Under the pieces are notes generated by a model. That model ran no database searches and was not told the origin of the DNA. It saw only the letters and a program-made list of their open reading frames with translations. This document shows positions 51,179-60,005 of a DNA stretch of 64,000 nt, one piece after another. Where the stretch lies: positions 1 through 64,000 of the forward strand of contig CAJTME010000002.1 in assembly GCA_910577315.1 (NCBI GenBank), given 5' to 3'. Position numbers and translations under genes: made by a program. This stretch comes from an uncultured Muribaculaceae bacterium (GTDB lineage: Bacteria; Bacteroidota; Bacteroidia; Bacteroidales; Muribaculaceae). Each line of letters opens with the position of its first letter. Position 1 is the first letter of the stretch.

Positions 51179-51799
51179 TTATTCTCCGGCGAGCATGCTG
51201 TTGAGTGTTTCGTCGGCTTTTTGGGTGCCGAGAGTGGCATTGATGATGGCTTTGGCAAATTCGAGGGTGGTGCCGGGGCCTTCCGAAGTTATTAGCTTAC
51301 CGTCAACGACCACGTTTTTCTTTTCGTAGGTGGCGCCTCCTTTTTCCAGATTGGATTCAAGACCTGGATAGCAGGTGGCGTTCTTGCCCTTGAGGATTCA
51401 GGTGGAAGCTACCACTATGGCAGGGCCGGCGCAGATGGCGGCCACACCTCCGCCTGCGTTCCATTGGTCAACGATTATCTTGTTTACCTGCGCGTTGCCA
51501 TGCAGGTTGGGGGCGCCGGGAACGCCGCCGGGAATTATTATCCACTCGGCTCCTTCGGGATTGACCTCGGTAATAACCGAGTCGGCCACTAATTTCTGTC
51601 CTGTTGCGCCGGTGACTTCGGGAGATTCGTTGATGGATACCGTCACCACATCCATGCCGGCACGGCGGAGGGCATCGACAGTTGCGACTGCCTCAACCTC
51701 TTCCACGCCGTCGGCGTAGAAGATATACGATTTGTTTGCACTCATTGTAATTGCTGTTGTCGTTAATAATATCAGCGATGCTGTTTTGAGATATTTCAT
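51179..51799 (-). pseudogene. DJ-1/PfpI-family protein gene interrupted by one in-frame TGA
   Basis: Reads as a 206-residue DJ-1/PfpI protein with a single stop at 51400-51398. The first part has YADGVEEVEAVATVDALRRAG, the conserved Glu, and the catalytic Cys in VAAICAGPAIV. It then meets TGA where the family has Gly (AST-G-xLKGK). The same frame continues for 72 more residues with CYPGLESNLEKGG and SEGPGTTLEFAKAI, ending at TAA (51181-51179). No frame shift is involved; GGA to TGA would be enough. The gene may start at 51745 (MSANKSYIFY) or at 51799, where the extra residues resemble a signal peptide. It is a recent nonsense mutation or a sequencing error. Confidence 0.85.
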
Positions 51800-51893
51800 A
51801 ATCTTGAACTATGTAATTATTTCAATTTATCAAACGCATGTGCCGTGTATAAGTTCATTGTTGAGATTTTATGCTAAAAAAGTTGCCGTAAAA

Positions 51894-51925
51894 TTTGGCG
51901 GTTTCAAAAAAAGTGCCTACCTTTG
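51894..51925 (+). promoter_or_regulatory. Promoter of tRNA-His
   Basis: TTTG (51894-51897), 20-base spacer, TACCTTTG (51918-51925), about 20 bases before the tRNA. Confidence 0.75.
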
Positions 51926-51945
51926 CACTGCAATTGCGAAACATG

Positions 51946-52022
<77 letters not shown>

Positions 52023-52079
52023 GCAGACAGGCCGGATACTTCCGGCCTGTTCTTGTTTTAAAGCATAATATTCCCAGCC

Positions 52080-52847
52080 ATGACAAAAGATTTGGAAGAA
52101 CTCCTCAACCGTGAGGCCGCGCGCTATAACAGCCCTGATTTCATCAGTGCCGACCCGGTTCAGTTTCCACGCATGTTTTCCGGGCAGCGCGACATCGAGA
52201 TTGCCTCATTGCTTGCATCGACGATTGCCTGGGGCAACCGTACCATGATTTGCCGCAGCGCCAACAAAATGTTCGGACTGATGGATTGGCAACCATATAA
52301 TTATGTCATGGATGCGGGATATGAGGAACTTCCCGAGGGCAACATCCACCGCACGTTTTTCAACAGGAATTTGAAACACTATCTGCGGGGGCTACGTGTG
52401 ATATATGAAAAATATGGCACTCTGGAGAATTTCGCGCGCGCTTGCGGTGCGGCTGATGCCGAAGCGCCGTCATGGCATCTTGCCGAGGCTATAAACGGAG
52501 CGCTGGCCGATGCGAACGGCGGCTGCGCCGACTGCCGCTGCCTGCCGCTCGGGCTCGACAAATCGGCGTTGAAGCGGTTCAATATGGCCCTGCGCTGGCT
52601 TGTGCGCGACGATGGAATAGTGGATATGGGGGTGTGGAAGGCGCTGAAGCCGTCCCAGCTTTTCATTCCGCTTGACGTGCATGTCGGCAACGTGTCGCGC
52701 GGGCTCGGCTTGCTCGACCGCAAACAGAACGACCGCCGCGCCGTCGAAGAACTGACTGCCACATTGCGCACCCTGCGTCCCGCCGACCCCGTGGTCTACG
52801 ACTTCGCCCTCTTCGGCATCGGCATTGACAGCAAGAAGAAGGATTAA
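52080..52847 (+). CDS. TIGR02757 (DUF2400) family protein
   Basis: A 255-aa conserved protein found widely in Bacteroidetes and some others. Characteristic segments are DIEIASLLASTIAWGNRTMI near 38-57, IHRTFFNRNLKHYLRGLRVIY near 84-104, KRFNMALRWLVRDDGIVDMGVW near 163-184, FIPLDVHVGNVSRGLGLL near 194-211 and the C-terminal DPVVYDFALFGIG. The helical plan is reminiscent of HhH DNA-glycosylase folds, but no activity is established. Starts 57 bases after the tRNA end and converges with a methyltransferase gene, with 3 bases between the stops. Confidence 0.88.
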   Translation: MTKDLEELLNREAARYNSPDFISADPVQFPRMFSGQRDIEIASLLASTIAWGNRTMICRSANKMFGLMDWQPYNYVMDAGYEELPEGNIHRTFFNRNLKHYLRGLRVIYEKYGTLENFARACGAADAEAPSWHLAEAINGALADANGGCADCRCLPLGLDKSALKRFNMALRWLVRDDGIVDMGVWKALKPSQLFIPLDVHVGNVSRGLGLLDRKQNDRRAVEELTATLRTLRPADPVVYDFALFGIGIDSKKKD

Positions 52848-52850
52848 AAA

Positions 52851-54020
52851 TCAATCGTTCACCTCCTCGCAGGTCAGCAGGAGTTTTTGGGTGGGGGTGG
52901 AGACGGCGAACAGGCGCAGTGGACCGTCGGCTACGCGGAGTTTGGCGCGAAGGGCGTCAGAGCTCATGTCAAAGTTGCGGGCGGTCACGCTTACTTTGGG
53001 ATAACGTGATGCGTAGCGCTTGATGTGTTTTGACATATATGGAAGCGCTTCGACCACCATGAAAGTGCGGCCGGGGAAACCGCCGACAGCTTCCGCCGAT
53101 GTCCACAGATGAGTGTTTGGAGCGAGTTTTTTCAGGCCGAAACGCTCGCCGAGGATTTTCAGTGGAGCCGCCTTCATCACGGCGGGGTAGGGATCGAACA
53201 CATAGTCGCCGGCTTTCGGGGTCGCGGTGGTGACTGAGGCCGCTGTATCCTGGGGTCGCGTAAATTCAAATACCGATTCAAAACTGCTTCCGAGCGTCAC
53301 TGCCCGTATGAGCGGGGATTCCGTGGGGTGGGCGAAGTCGCACACTATGTCGAGTTCCTTGCATTCAGTAGGGGTGCCGAGGACAATCACCTCTGCTGCA
53401 TCGGGGAGAAGTCCCAGTGTATGGGTTATGTCGAGCATCGGCGAGGCTTTTATGACAAGACGCCGGGTGATGCGCTTCAGCGTAGGCAACATGGCCACCA
53501 CGTCGGGCTCGCATTGGTCGAGGGCGTAGACGCGTCCGCCGTCGGCGGCTCGCCGGGCGGGGTCAATGAAAATGCAGTCAAAACTTATCCCGTCGCGCGC
53601 CCAGGCCTCGATCACGTCGCGGCAGTCGGCGCACACCACTTCAAGATTGCCGAGCGACGAAGAATTGGAGCGCAGCGCGCCGGCCACGTCGGCATCGCGC
53701 TCCACGGCCACCACATTCCCGGCCTTCGAGGCCATTGCCATGGCGTCGATTCCGAGTCCGGCGGTGAGGTCGGCGACCCTTGCGGCGTGTCCGACAAGTG
53801 CCGCGTGGAAGCGGGCGAGTCGGTCTGAAGTCGATTGCTCGCCAGAGAGAGCCGTAGGGAATACGAACTCCGGGTTGGCTGCAAGCGTTTCGGCAAGTTT
53901 TGAACCGTGCTTGCGGCGACATTCGATTTGCAGTATTTCGTCTGCGCGCTCGCGGCCATATTTGAGCCGCAGTTTTGCGGTGTCGTCGTTGATGTGGGTG
54001 TTTATCCAGGAGAAGTCCAT
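52851..54020 (-). CDS. Class I SAM-dependent methyltransferase with THUMP-like C-terminus
   Basis: A 389-aa enzyme. The SAM-binding Rossmann part lies at about 90-200: VADLTAGLGIDAMAMASKAG near 92-111, VVAVERDADV and FIDPARR near 152-158 (motif IV, DPAR). The C-terminal region from about 250, with YVFDPYPAVMKAAPLKILGER and VTARNFDMSSDALRAKLRV, matches the THUMP-like domain common in Bacteroidetes. Such proteins are thought to methylate RNA, but the target is unknown. Single minus-strand gene, directly downstream of the perfect palindrome that follows pgk. Confidence 0.85.
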   Translation of the reverse strand: MDFSWINTHINDDTAKLRLKYGRERADEILQIECRRKHGSKLAETLAANPEFVFPTALSGEQSTSDRLARFHAALVGHAARVADLTAGLGIDAMAMASKAGNVVAVERDADVAGALRSNSSSLGNLEVVCADCRDVIEAWARDGISFDCIFIDPARRAADGGRVYALDQCEPDVVAMLPTLKRITRRLVIKASPMLDITHTLGLLPDAAEVIVLGTPTECKELDIVCDFAHPTESPLIRAVTLGSSFESVFEFTRPQDTAASVTTATPKAGDYVFDPYPAVMKAAPLKILGERFGLKKLAPNTHLWTSAEAVGGFPGRTFMVVEALPYMSKHIKRYASRYPKVSVTARNFDMSSDALRAKLRVADGPLRLFAVSTPTQKLLLTCEEVND

Positions 54021-54036
54021 AATGATGCAGATAAGA

Positions 54037-54072
54037 ATAAGAGTTATGGAAGTCGACTTCCATAACTCTTAT
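54037..54072. repeat. 36-bp perfect palindrome between pgk and the methyltransferase gene
   Basis: Each base from 54037 to 54054 pairs with 54072 to 54055, centred on GTCGAC. Next to it ATAACTCTT is repeated (54062-54079). As RNA it would form an 18-bp stem less the few loop bases, and may end pgk transcription. Confidence 0.8.
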
Positions 54073-54095
54073 AACTCTTTAATCAAAGAATAGGT

Positions 54096-55346
54096 TTAGC
54101 CTTTGATTGCAGCGATTCCGGGGAGCACCTTGCCTTCGATTGCCTCGAGGAGGGCGCCGCCGCCGGTCGATACGTACGATACCTCGTCGGCAAGACCGAA
54201 CTTGTTTACGCAGGCAACCGAGTCACCGCCGCCAACGAGCGAGAACGCACCGTTTTTGGTGGCTTCAACAACGGCATCGGCGATTGCGCGTGAACCGGCA
54301 GAGAAGTTGTCGAATTCAAATACGCCGGCGGGGCCGTTCCAGAGGATAGTCTTCGAGTTGCGGATTACGTCGGCAAAAGCCTTGCGGGTCTCGGGGCCGG
54401 CATCCATGCCTTCCCAGCCTTCGGGAATATCCATGGCCGAGCAGATTTGGGTGTTGGCGTCGTTGGAGAAGGCGTCGGCTGCAACGCAGTCGGTGCCGAG
54501 CACGAGGTTCACGCCTTTTTCCTTGGCTTTCTTCATGATTTCGAGGGCGAGGTCGAGTTTGTCGTTCTCGCAGATCGAGAGACCTACGTTGCCGCCCTGA
54601 GCCTTTGCGAAGGTATAGGTCATGCCGCCGCAGAGGATGAGGTTGTCAACCTTGTCCATGAGGTTCTCGATGATGCCGATTTTGGTCGACACTTTCGAGC
54701 CGCCCATGATGGCGGTGAAGGGACGGTTGATGTTGTTGAGCACGTTGTCGACGGCCTTGACTTCTTTCTCCATCAGGTAACCGAGCATCTTGTGGTCGTT
54801 GTCGAAGAAATCAGCCACGACAGCGGTCGAGGCATGGCGGCGGTGTGCGGTGCCGAATGCGTCGTTCACGTAAACGTCGGCATACGAGGCGAGCTTTTTG
54901 GCAAATTCTTTCTGGCGCTCTTTCATTTCCTTCTTGGCGGCGTCGTAGTTGGGGTCTTCTTTGTCGATACCCACGGGCTTGCCTTCTTCTTCGGGGTGGA
55001 AGCGGAGGTTTTCGAGCAGGAGCACCTGGCCGGGCTTGAGGTTGGCGGCCATGTCGTCGGCGGTGGCGCAGTCTTCGGCGAAAGCTACGTCGGTGCCGAG
55101 GGCCTTGGCAACGGCGTCCTTAATCTGGCTGAGCGACATTTTGGGGTTCACCTTGCCTTTGGGCTTGCCCATGTGCGACATGATGATGAGCGAACCGTTG
55201 TCGTTCAGGATTTTCTTGAGGGTGGGGAGGGCACCGCGGATGCGGGTATCGTCAGTGATGTTGCCGTTCTCGTCGAGGGGCACATTGAAGTCAACGCGGA
55301 CGATGGCCTTCTTGCCATCGAAGTTGAAATTGTCGATTGTTGCCAT
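54096..55346 (-). CDS. pgk: Phosphoglycerate kinase
   Basis: Glycolytic enzyme producing ATP from 1,3-bisphosphoglycerate; cytoplasmic. N-terminal KAIVRVDFNVPLDENGNITDDTRI (residues 14-37) is the substrate-binding signature; ENLRFHPEEEG near 113 and AFGTAHRRHAST near 165 bind 3-phosphoglycerate, GGSKVSTKIGII near 207 and GPAGVFEFDNFSAGS near 340 belong to the nucleotide half, and GGGDSVACV is near 378. Length 416 aa is normal. A single gene with its own promoter and a 5' leader of about 60 bases carrying a small ACGCCA/TGGCGT hairpin (55389-55404). Confidence 0.98.
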   Translation of the reverse strand: MATIDNFNFDGKKAIVRVDFNVPLDENGNITDDTRIRGALPTLKKILNDNGSLIIMSHMGKPKGKVNPKMSLSQIKDAVAKALGTDVAFAEDCATADDMAANLKPGQVLLLENLRFHPEEEGKPVGIDKEDPNYDAAKKEMKERQKEFAKKLASYADVYVNDAFGTAHRRHASTAVVADFFDNDHKMLGYLMEKEVKAVDNVLNNINRPFTAIMGGSKVSTKIGIIENLMDKVDNLILCGGMTYTFAKAQGGNVGLSICENDKLDLALEIMKKAKEKGVNLVLGTDCVAADAFSNDANTQICSAMDIPEGWEGMDAGPETRKAFADVIRNSKTILWNGPAGVFEFDNFSAGSRAIADAVVEATKNGAFSLVGGGDSVACVNKFGLADEVSYVSTGGGALLEAIEGKVLPGIAAIKG

Positions 55347-55412
55347 TTTGCTATATTTTAATGAGTTATGTTTGATTCAATAGCTGAAACGCCACGTTGG
55401 CGTTATCGGTTG

Positions 55413-55442
55413 CAAAATTACGGAAAAATTTCGATAATCAAG
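55413..55442 (-). promoter_or_regulatory. Promoter of pgk
   Basis: Minus-strand TAATTTTG (55420-55413) with CTTG (55442-55439) 18 bases upstream. The rest of the 244-base gap between pyrF and pgk (55443-55537) shows nothing clear. Confidence 0.6.
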
Positions 55443-55537
55443 GCAAAAGAACCTTAAAAAAAGACACGCTCCGCTGTGCGACAGATGCAATAATTGTGTT
55501 GAAGGCTGCGCCTTGCGCAATCTGCGGGGTAAAAACG

Positions 55538-55574
55538 CCAAAATGCCGTCATAACGGGTAAGACGGCATTTTGG
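55538..55574 (-). terminator. Terminator of the prfA-DUF4153-pyrF unit
   Basis: CCAAAATGCCGTC (55538-55550) and GACGGCATTTTGG (55562-55574), a 13-bp perfect stem, followed on the minus strand by GCGTTTTTAC. Confidence 0.9.
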
Positions 55575-55590
55575 ATGTTGGATTCAGTTC

Positions 55591-56424
55591 TTAGAGCATT
55601 CCGCGTTGGGCGAGTTGGTCGCGCATTTCGGCGGCGAGTTTGGCGGCTTTGGCGGCGGCAGCTTCGGCAAAGTCGTCGCCGGCCGACGCGTGGATTATGC
55701 CGCGCGATGAGTTGACCAGCAGGCCAACCTCGTCAATCATGCCGTATTTGCAGACTTCCTCAAGGCTTCCGCCCTGGGCGCCCACGCCGGGAACCAGGAA
55801 GAAGCTACGGGGGGCAAGGCGGCGCACGTCGGCGATGAGCTCGCCGCGGGTGGCGCCCACAACGAACATCATGTTGATGGGCGAGCCCCACTTTTGGGCG
55901 CGTTTCACCACGCGCTCAAACACGCGGGCATGGTTTACGTCGGGAATCATCTGGAAATCTTCCGAGCCTTTGTTGGAGGTCAGGGCGAGCACGATGGCCC
56001 ATTTGTCCTCGAAGCCCAGGAAGGGGCTGACGGAATCCTCGCCCATGTAGGGTGCTACGGTTACGGCATCGACGCCGGCGCGTTCAAAAAATGCCTTGGC
56101 ATACATGCGGGCCGTGTTGCCAATGTCGCCGCGCTTGGCGTCGGCGATGATGAACTGGTCGGGATATTTCTCGCGGATGTAGGCGCAGGTTTCCTCGAAG
56201 GCGCGCATGCCGTCGGGTCCCATGGTCTCGTAAAAGGCGAGGTTTGGCTTGTAGGCCACGGCATAGGGGGCGGTGGCGTCGATGATGGCCTTGTTGAACT
56301 CGATTATGCCCTGGGCTCCCTTTTCGGCAAGGGCAGGAGGCATCTTGGAGGGGTCGGGGTCAAGTCCCACGCAAAGGAACGAGCCTTTGCCGAGGATATT
56401 TTCAACGAGTTGTGTTCTTTTCAT
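55591..56424 (-). CDS. pyrF: Orotidine 5'-phosphate decarboxylase (PyrF subfamily 2)
   Basis: Last step of UMP synthesis. A 277-aa protein of the type-2 subfamily: FLCVGLDPDPSKMPPAL (residues 17-33), FNKAIIDATAPYAVAYKPNLAFYE near 43-66, the catalytic Lys/Asp region FIIADAKRGDIGNTA near 92-106, and FFLVPGVGAQGGS near 215. Third gene after prfA and the DUF4153 gene (11-base gap), with a terminator behind it. No other pyr genes are nearby. Confidence 0.96.
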   Translation of the reverse strand: MKRTQLVENILGKGSFLCVGLDPDPSKMPPALAEKGAQGIIEFNKAIIDATAPYAVAYKPNLAFYETMGPDGMRAFEETCAYIREKYPDQFIIADAKRGDIGNTARMYAKAFFERAGVDAVTVAPYMGEDSVSPFLGFEDKWAIVLALTSNKGSEDFQMIPDVNHARVFERVVKRAQKWGSPINMMFVVGATRGELIADVRRLAPRSFFLVPGVGAQGGSLEEVCKYGMIDEVGLLVNSSRGIIHASAGDDFAEAAAAKAAKLAAEMRDQLAQRGML

Positions 56425-56435
56425 AATTATGATGA

Positions 56436-58181
56436 TTAGTTTTCGTTAATGCAATTTCCGCAGGAGAACACATAGCCGTAGACCCTCAGCAGGTCTACCT
56501 GGTGTTCCCCGTGTCCTAAGGTGAGGTCGATTTTCGTAGGAATGAAAACGGCTTTGTCGAGCGGAAGGCCGTTGATTTCCATTTTCAGCGATGTCGGGTC
56601 GCCACCGTCACCGATGGCGGCGATTGAATCGATGTTGGCCTTTATTGTGCAGGTTTTCTCGTAGGTGATGATGCAGTTGCTCCACGCGTCGGTGATAAGG
56701 TCATTCTTTATCGCGCCGTTTATGTATTTTACACGGTCGTAACCTTCGGGAATCTCCAATGAGCCGGCGTGGCGCAGAAGATGCATCTGCTCAACCGGGA
56801 TGACTTCTTCCACATGGACATCGTCGAAAAGCAGGTCATATTGCCATGAACTTGTCTGGACGGGGAAATCAACAATGGATTCCACCTGCGAGTGGTCGTC
56901 CTTTGAGTCGAGGTAGCACAGACGCGAGCTGAGAGTTCGCCACGCCTCTTTGTTCATTTTGTCTTTAAGGTGCTGGGCTTCATCGCGTGATATGGGGAAA
57001 TGCTCGGCGCCAGCCTCGCGGAGTACAGCCATCACGCGGCTACGCATATAGCTGTTGGTGAGGGTGGTGTAGTTGGCTCCGGGAATTACTGACACGAGCA
57101 GGAATAGTGCGGCAAACGAGGCAGGAACGGCATTGAAACCTCGTTCACCCTTGCGGTGGAGCCATACCATCGCAGCATATGACCAGATGTTGAACGTTGC
57201 CACATACAGCCTTGCCGTGGTAATGCCGTATTCGCCGATGCGGTGGAAGATAGCCACACTCATCAGGGCGAGCAGCGGCAGCATGGCGAGGGGCGTCCAT
57301 TTACGGATTTTGGTGAAAAAAGCGGCGTTGCCGTCGCGGCACACGGCTCCGAGCATAAAGTAGAGGAACATGGCCGCCACGGTCATTCCCGTCACCGACC
57401 ACGACACCACTCCCCGTGGAAGTTCCAAGGTGATCAATATCTTAAGTCCGTAAGCATAGAGAATACCCATATAGATTGCCGAGAGGGGAAAGAGGAGATA
57501 CCTGACCAGGCCGAGGGTGAACCTGGCCGGTGCGTGTCTTTCCCCGCTTTCGGCGAGGCTTCGCGGCGATGGTATGCGGTAGAGGAACAACATGGCCGGA
57601 ATGGCAAAGGAGCCGATGGCCGTCAGCGACAGGTACACCTCGAATTTACCTTCGTAGAACAGGGCTGAGAATGTAAAATATATTATGCCGACAGCCATAT
57701 TCATAGCAATGGCGATCAATGCTGTCGCCACTGCGTTGCCGAACATGGCGTAGGTGTAGAACCACTGCATGCGCTTGCCCTTGGCTGGTACGAAGAAAAT
57801 GGCCGTGACAAGGGCTGCCGTGACGGCGGCGCGGGCGATTGCCCCGGCACTCCCGAGCGACTCGGCGTTGAGCAGGAGATAGACGAAGTCAGCGGCTAAA
57901 AGTGTGTTGGCACTTATTTGGGCAATAATCAGCCATTTCCGCGCAGAAAGGTATTCACTCCATAGTTTTATGGCGAGAGCGGCGAGGATACCTTCGCCAA
58001 AAAGGTAGCTGAATGCGACCTTGACATTGTCTGACAGGGTGAATGACTTTGATTCCGCTTCCCATATCAGCGTGATTAGCCATAGTGTCATCAGCGCGAC
58101 GTAGGCGGCTGTCAGCGGAAAGCGGTTGAGGACAGTCCGCAGTGAGCCGAGCAGGTGTTGCAGGGAGAGTCGGGGTGCCAT
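56436..58181 (-). CDS. DUF4153-family multi-pass membrane protein
   Basis: A 581-aa protein. Residues 20-385 hold about eleven or twelve hydrophobic helices, with AVCRDGNAAFFTKIRKWTPLAMLPLLALM and YGITTARLYVATFNIWSYAAMVW near 315-340 matching the DUF4153 pattern. The last 190 residues are soluble and end with CGNCINEN, a Cys pair. Lies between prfA (12-base gap) and pyrF. Function unknown; family members are envelope proteins of no fixed role. Confidence 0.8.
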   Translation of the reverse strand: MAPRLSLQHLLGSLRTVLNRFPLTAAYVALMTLWLITLIWEAESKSFTLSDNVKVAFSYLFGEGILAALAIKLWSEYLSARKWLIIAQISANTLLAADFVYLLLNAESLGSAGAIARAAVTAALVTAIFFVPAKGKRMQWFYTYAMFGNAVATALIAIAMNMAVGIIYFTFSALFYEGKFEVYLSLTAIGSFAIPAMLFLYRIPSPRSLAESGERHAPARFTLGLVRYLLFPLSAIYMGILYAYGLKILITLELPRGVVSWSVTGMTVAAMFLYFMLGAVCRDGNAAFFTKIRKWTPLAMLPLLALMSVAIFHRIGEYGITTARLYVATFNIWSYAAMVWLHRKGERGFNAVPASFAALFLLVSVIPGANYTTLTNSYMRSRVMAVLREAGAEHFPISRDEAQHLKDKMNKEAWRTLSSRLCYLDSKDDHSQVESIVDFPVQTSSWQYDLLFDDVHVEEVIPVEQMHLLRHAGSLEIPEGYDRVKYINGAIKNDLITDAWSNCIITYEKTCTIKANIDSIAAIGDGGDPTSLKMEINGLPLDKAVFIPTKIDLTLGHGEHQVDLLRVYGYVFSCGNCINEN

Positions 58182-58193
58182 AGCGTTTGGTTG

Positions 58194-59303
58194 TTAGAAT
58201 TCTGCCGCTTTGAGGCGTTCGGCGTTTTCGGTTGAACTTAGGGCGAATAGGATTTCGTCGAGGTCGCCGCCGAGGACGGCTGGGAGATTGTGAGTTGTGA
58301 AATTGATGCGGTGGTCGGTCACGCGTCCCTGGGGGAAGTTGTAGGTGCGGATTTTGGCCGAACGGTCGCCGGTCGACACCAGGGTGCGGCGTTTTTGGGC
58401 GATGTCATCAATGTATTTTTGGTGTTCCTTGTCGAAAATGAATGTGCGCAGGCGGCTCAGGGCGCGCTCCTTGTTCTTGGGCTGGTCGCGGGTCTCGGTA
58501 CATTCGATGAGGATTTCCTCTTCGACGCCGGTGTTTGGATTCTTCCACTTGTAGCGCAGGCGCACGCCCGATTCAACTTTGTTGACGTTCTGTCCGCCGG
58601 CGCCGCCCGAGCGGAACGTGTCCCACTTGATTTCGCCCTCGTTGATTTCGACGTCGAAAGGCTCGGCCTCGGGGAGGACGGCGACGGTGGCGGCGGATGT
58701 GTGGATGCGGCCCTGGGTCTCGGTCGACGGCACGCGCTGGACGCGGTGCACGCCGCTCTCATATTTGAGGATACCGTAGACCCCGTCACCGCTGACGCTC
58801 ATCACGATTTCCTTGTAGCCGCCGGCGGCGCCCTCGCTGGTCGATGTCACGGCCACGTTCCATCCCTTTGCCTCGCAGAATTTCATATACATCTTGGCCA
58901 GGTCGCCCGCAAAGAGGGCAGCTTCGTCTCCACCTGTGCCGGCGCGGATTTCAAGGATGGCGTTTTTGTCATCCTCCGGGTCGTTGGGGACGAGAAACAG
59001 CTTGACCTCCTCGGTGAGACGGTCGGCTTCTGCCCGCGAGGCCGCGAGGCCATCCTTGGCCGAGGCAATGCTTTCTGCATCGGTTTCTTCGGCGAGGACT
59101 TCCTCGTAAAATGCGATGTTTCCAACCTCGTCGTCGTAGTGTTTCATCAGGTCTACGAGCCGGCGGAGGTGTTTGTATTCTTTGGTCAGCTTCACAAAAC
59201 GGGCCTGATCAGCGGCCACTTCCGGGTCGCCCAGAAGAGTCTCGATTTCCTGAAAACGGTTGATATGGGTCTGTATGCGTGGGAGCAGTGAGTCGTCTAA
59301 CAT
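58194..59303 (-). CDS. prfA: Peptide chain release factor 1
   Basis: Recognises UAA and UAG and releases the finished peptide at the ribosome. The catalytic GGQ is in RSGGAGGQNVNKVESGVRL near 232-250, and the release-factor segment HRVQRVPSTETQGRIHTSA near 190 is that of RF1 rather than RF2. At 369 aa the length is normal. It opens a three-gene minus-strand unit with DUF4153 and pyrF. No adjacent prmC (the Gln methyltransferase often paired with it) is present here. Confidence 0.97.
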   Translation of the reverse strand: MLDDSLLPRIQTHINRFQEIETLLGDPEVAADQARFVKLTKEYKHLRRLVDLMKHYDDEVGNIAFYEEVLAEETDAESIASAKDGLAASRAEADRLTEEVKLFLVPNDPEDDKNAILEIRAGTGGDEAALFAGDLAKMYMKFCEAKGWNVAVTSTSEGAAGGYKEIVMSVSGDGVYGILKYESGVHRVQRVPSTETQGRIHTSAATVAVLPEAEPFDVEINEGEIKWDTFRSGGAGGQNVNKVESGVRLRYKWKNPNTGVEEEILIECTETRDQPKNKERALSRLRTFIFDKEHQKYIDDIAQKRRTLVSTGDRSAKIRTYNFPQGRVTDHRINFTTHNLPAVLGGDLDEILFALSSTENAERLKAAEF

Positions 59304-59328
59304 TTTTATCGGGTTGGTCTTTATGTTG

Positions 59329-59359
59329 CAAAGGTACGATTTTTTACCGAGACTTCAAA
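59329..59359 (-). promoter_or_regulatory. Promoter of prfA
   Basis: Minus-strand TACCTTTG (59336-59329), 19-base spacer, TTTG (59359-59356). Confidence 0.75.
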
Positions 59360-59432
59360 CCAAGCGGCTCCAAGCTTGTTATAAAATCATACGAAACTTC
59401 AACTATTGTTAATTACCAAAAAGATTTAGCAG

Positions 59433-59948
59433 ATGAAAAAGATTTTGACCGCACTCTTCGTGATGCTTGGCATGGCCGTTACCGCTCAGGCCCAACGTGC
59501 AGAATTACAAATCGGTTATGGCGGCTACACACAGATGGATGCAACCAATATGTGTAACGGCGGCAACCAGAACACTGCATGGGGCGCTGTGACTGCAGGC
59601 GTGAATTTCGATGTCACGAGCAAATTCCACCTCGGCGCTTCGTACACCTTCTCGTCGAGTTCCTATAAGGACACCCACGGCACGAATCTCTACTATCACG
59701 TCATCATGCTCAACGGCCGCTATGATTACTGGCGCAACAGCATCGTGAAACTTTATGCTCACGTAGGCCTCGGTTGCGACATCACCCACATCGCCGTCGG
59801 CAACTACAAGGAAAACAAGGGCTATTTCGCCTATCAGTTCTCGCCGCTGGGCGCGGAGGCTGCCATTGCCAACAAGGTCGCCCTTTTCGGTGAACTCGGC
59901 TTCGGTGCCCAGGGTCTCCTGCAGGTAGGTTTCCGCTTCAAACTCTAA
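59433..59948 (+). CDS. Small outer-membrane beta-barrel protein
   Basis: A 171-aa exported protein. Signal peptide 1-20 (ILTALFVMLGMAVTAQAQ). The rest alternates in the beta-barrel manner, with about eight strands of the OmpA-like/OMP_b-brl type: LQIGYGGYTQ, GAVTAGVNFDVTS, HLGASYTFSSS, HVIMLNGRYDYW, LYAHVGLGCDITHI and the closing QVGFRFKL with aromatic end. It has a single Cys pair candidate (Cys in NMCNGG and GLGCDI). Function unknown; structural or adhesive roles are common for this class. Confidence 0.8.
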   Translation: MKKILTALFVMLGMAVTAQAQRAELQIGYGGYTQMDATNMCNGGNQNTAWGAVTAGVNFDVTSKFHLGASYTFSSSSYKDTHGTNLYYHVIMLNGRYDYWRNSIVKLYAHVGLGCDITHIAVGNYKENKGYFAYQFSPLGAEAAIANKVALFGELGFGAQGLLQVGFRFKL

Positions 59949-59966
59949 AAGCCATATAATTATAGT

Positions 59967-60002
59967 CAGGCGGACATTCGGAGGATTCCGGATGCCCGCC
60001 TG
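59967..60002. terminator. Hairpin between convergent barrel and tatD genes
   Basis: CAGGCGG (59967-59973) pairs with CCGCCTG (59996-60002), with further inner pairing (CAT/ATG, CGG/CCG). It can serve both directions; T-runs are short. Confidence 0.65.
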
Positions 60003-60005
60003 CTG

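Noticed and set aside
51398..51799. Complete short DJ-1 protein ending at 51398
   Set aside because: The reading frame continues with conserved family motifs after the TGA, so this is an interrupted gene rather than a natural short form.
58290..59291. 333-codon plus-strand ORF
   Set aside because: Antisense to prfA, whose identity is certain.
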